Assembly: GCA_013697265.1 (NCBI GenBank)
Contig: JACCXE010000042.1
Location: 1-5,558 of the forward strand
DNA from: Actinomycetota bacterium
GTDB lineage: Bacteria; Actinomycetota; Acidimicrobiia; Acidimicrobiales; JACCXE01
Reading direction: 5' to 3'
Length of the DNA: 5,558 nt
The notes beneath the pieces are model-generated. The model was given only the letters and a program-made list of their open reading frames with translations, was not told where the DNA came from and made no database searches. Below, in pieces: positions 5,299 through 5,558 of the stretch (positions within the stretch are counted from its first letter, which is position 1; each line of letters starts with the position of its first letter). The translations under genes were made by a program, and so were the position numbers.

Positions 5299-5558
5299 TT
5301 ACTGGGTAGCGGCGCGCCGCTCGATCACTTCGAAGCTGAGCAACTCGGCGCCATGAGCCACGGGCGCGGCGCCGACTGACTTGTCGGTGGCTACGTGGGC
5401 GTGCGCTTTGGCGAAGTCCTGGCTACTTACCCAGGCCTGGTAAGTCTCCTCGCTCGCCCAGCGTGTGTAGACGAAGTAACGAGTGGCTCCCTCGGTCGGG
5501 CGTAGCAACTCGAAGGCTTCGAAGCCCTCGCTGTGTTCAACGGCGCCGGCGCGCGCCG
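5299..5558 (-). CDS. MhuD-like antibiotic biosynthesis monooxygenase (ABM) domain protein, 5' end outside window
   Basis: The frame is open to the window edge, so the N-terminus is missing; 86 codons are visible. The sequence runs ARAGAVEHSEGFEAFELLRP, then TEGATRYFVYTRW and ETYQAWVSS, ending with PVAHGAELLSFEVI. This parallels mycobacterial MhuD (Rv3592), which has AVENSPGF, QLLRP, RYFVVTHW, FQAW and PVATGASLLEFEV in the same order. MhuD is a cytosolic dimeric ABM-fold enzyme that degrades heme to iron and mycobilin. The Trp of QAW, needed for heme ruffling, is kept, and a His in KAHAH lies near the position of the axial heme ligand (MhuD His75), with one extra residue before it and a longer loop after. 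The catalytic Asn lies upstream of the window. Heme degradation is plausible, but a general ABM role is not excluded. An apparent in-frame TTG at 5506-5508 is an internal leucine, not a start. Confidence 0.85.
   Translation of the reverse strand, partial: ARAGAVEHSEGFEAFELLRPTEGATRYFVYTRWASEETYQAWVSSQDFAKAHAHVATDKSVGAAPVAHGAELLSFEVIERRAATQ

Noticed and set aside
5515..5526. Perfect 12-base palindrome GGCTTCGAAGCC
   Set aside because: It lies inside the MhuD-like coding sequence and results from the repeated Phe-Glu codons of FEAFE.

Overview
The window looks like chromosomal DNA from a high-GC actinobacterium, probably Mycobacteriales-like or an acidimicrobial relative. The evidence is the GC-rich third codon positions, an LLM-class F420-type oxidoreductase of the Rv2161c kind, a heme-oxygenase-like ABM protein close to mycobacterial MhuD, a MEDS-domain protein and a SpoIIE-type phosphatase. 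I see no tRNA, rRNA, CRISPR array, transposase or long repeat. The species cannot be fixed from the sequence alone.

Left half (about 76-2783, all minus strand): a compact four-gene cluster, read right to left. It consists of a two-cluster ferredoxin, an LLM oxidoreductase (27 bases downstream), a dimeric alpha-beta-barrel-like protein (stop and start overlap as ATGA) and a cysteine-rich conserved actinobacterial protein (51 bases further on). The spacing suggests one transcript. Three of the four products look redox- or metal-related, but no substrate or pathway can be named.

Centre (2784-3626): a short divergent intergenic region with a plausible promoter for a plus-strand MEDS-type sensory gene. 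That gene is broken. The first 25 or so codons of the MEDS domain lie in one frame, and the rest continues in another frame after a small internal deletion near 2946-2954. Its C-terminal GHKL ATPase part is also reduced: the N-box is partial and the ATP-lid glycine motifs are absent.

Right half (3656-5558, minus strand): a membrane-anchored CHASE3-like/HAMP/SpoIIE PP2C phosphatase, convergent with the MEDS gene. Then comes a 143-base gap (5156-5298) with two inverted repeats, and finally the 3' part of a MhuD-like ABM monooxygenase that runs off the window edge. The phosphatase and the MEDS/ATPase remnant together resemble a decayed or diverged partner-switching (anti-sigma/anti-anti-sigma) signalling locus. 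No anti-sigma-factor antagonist or sigma factor is present in the window.
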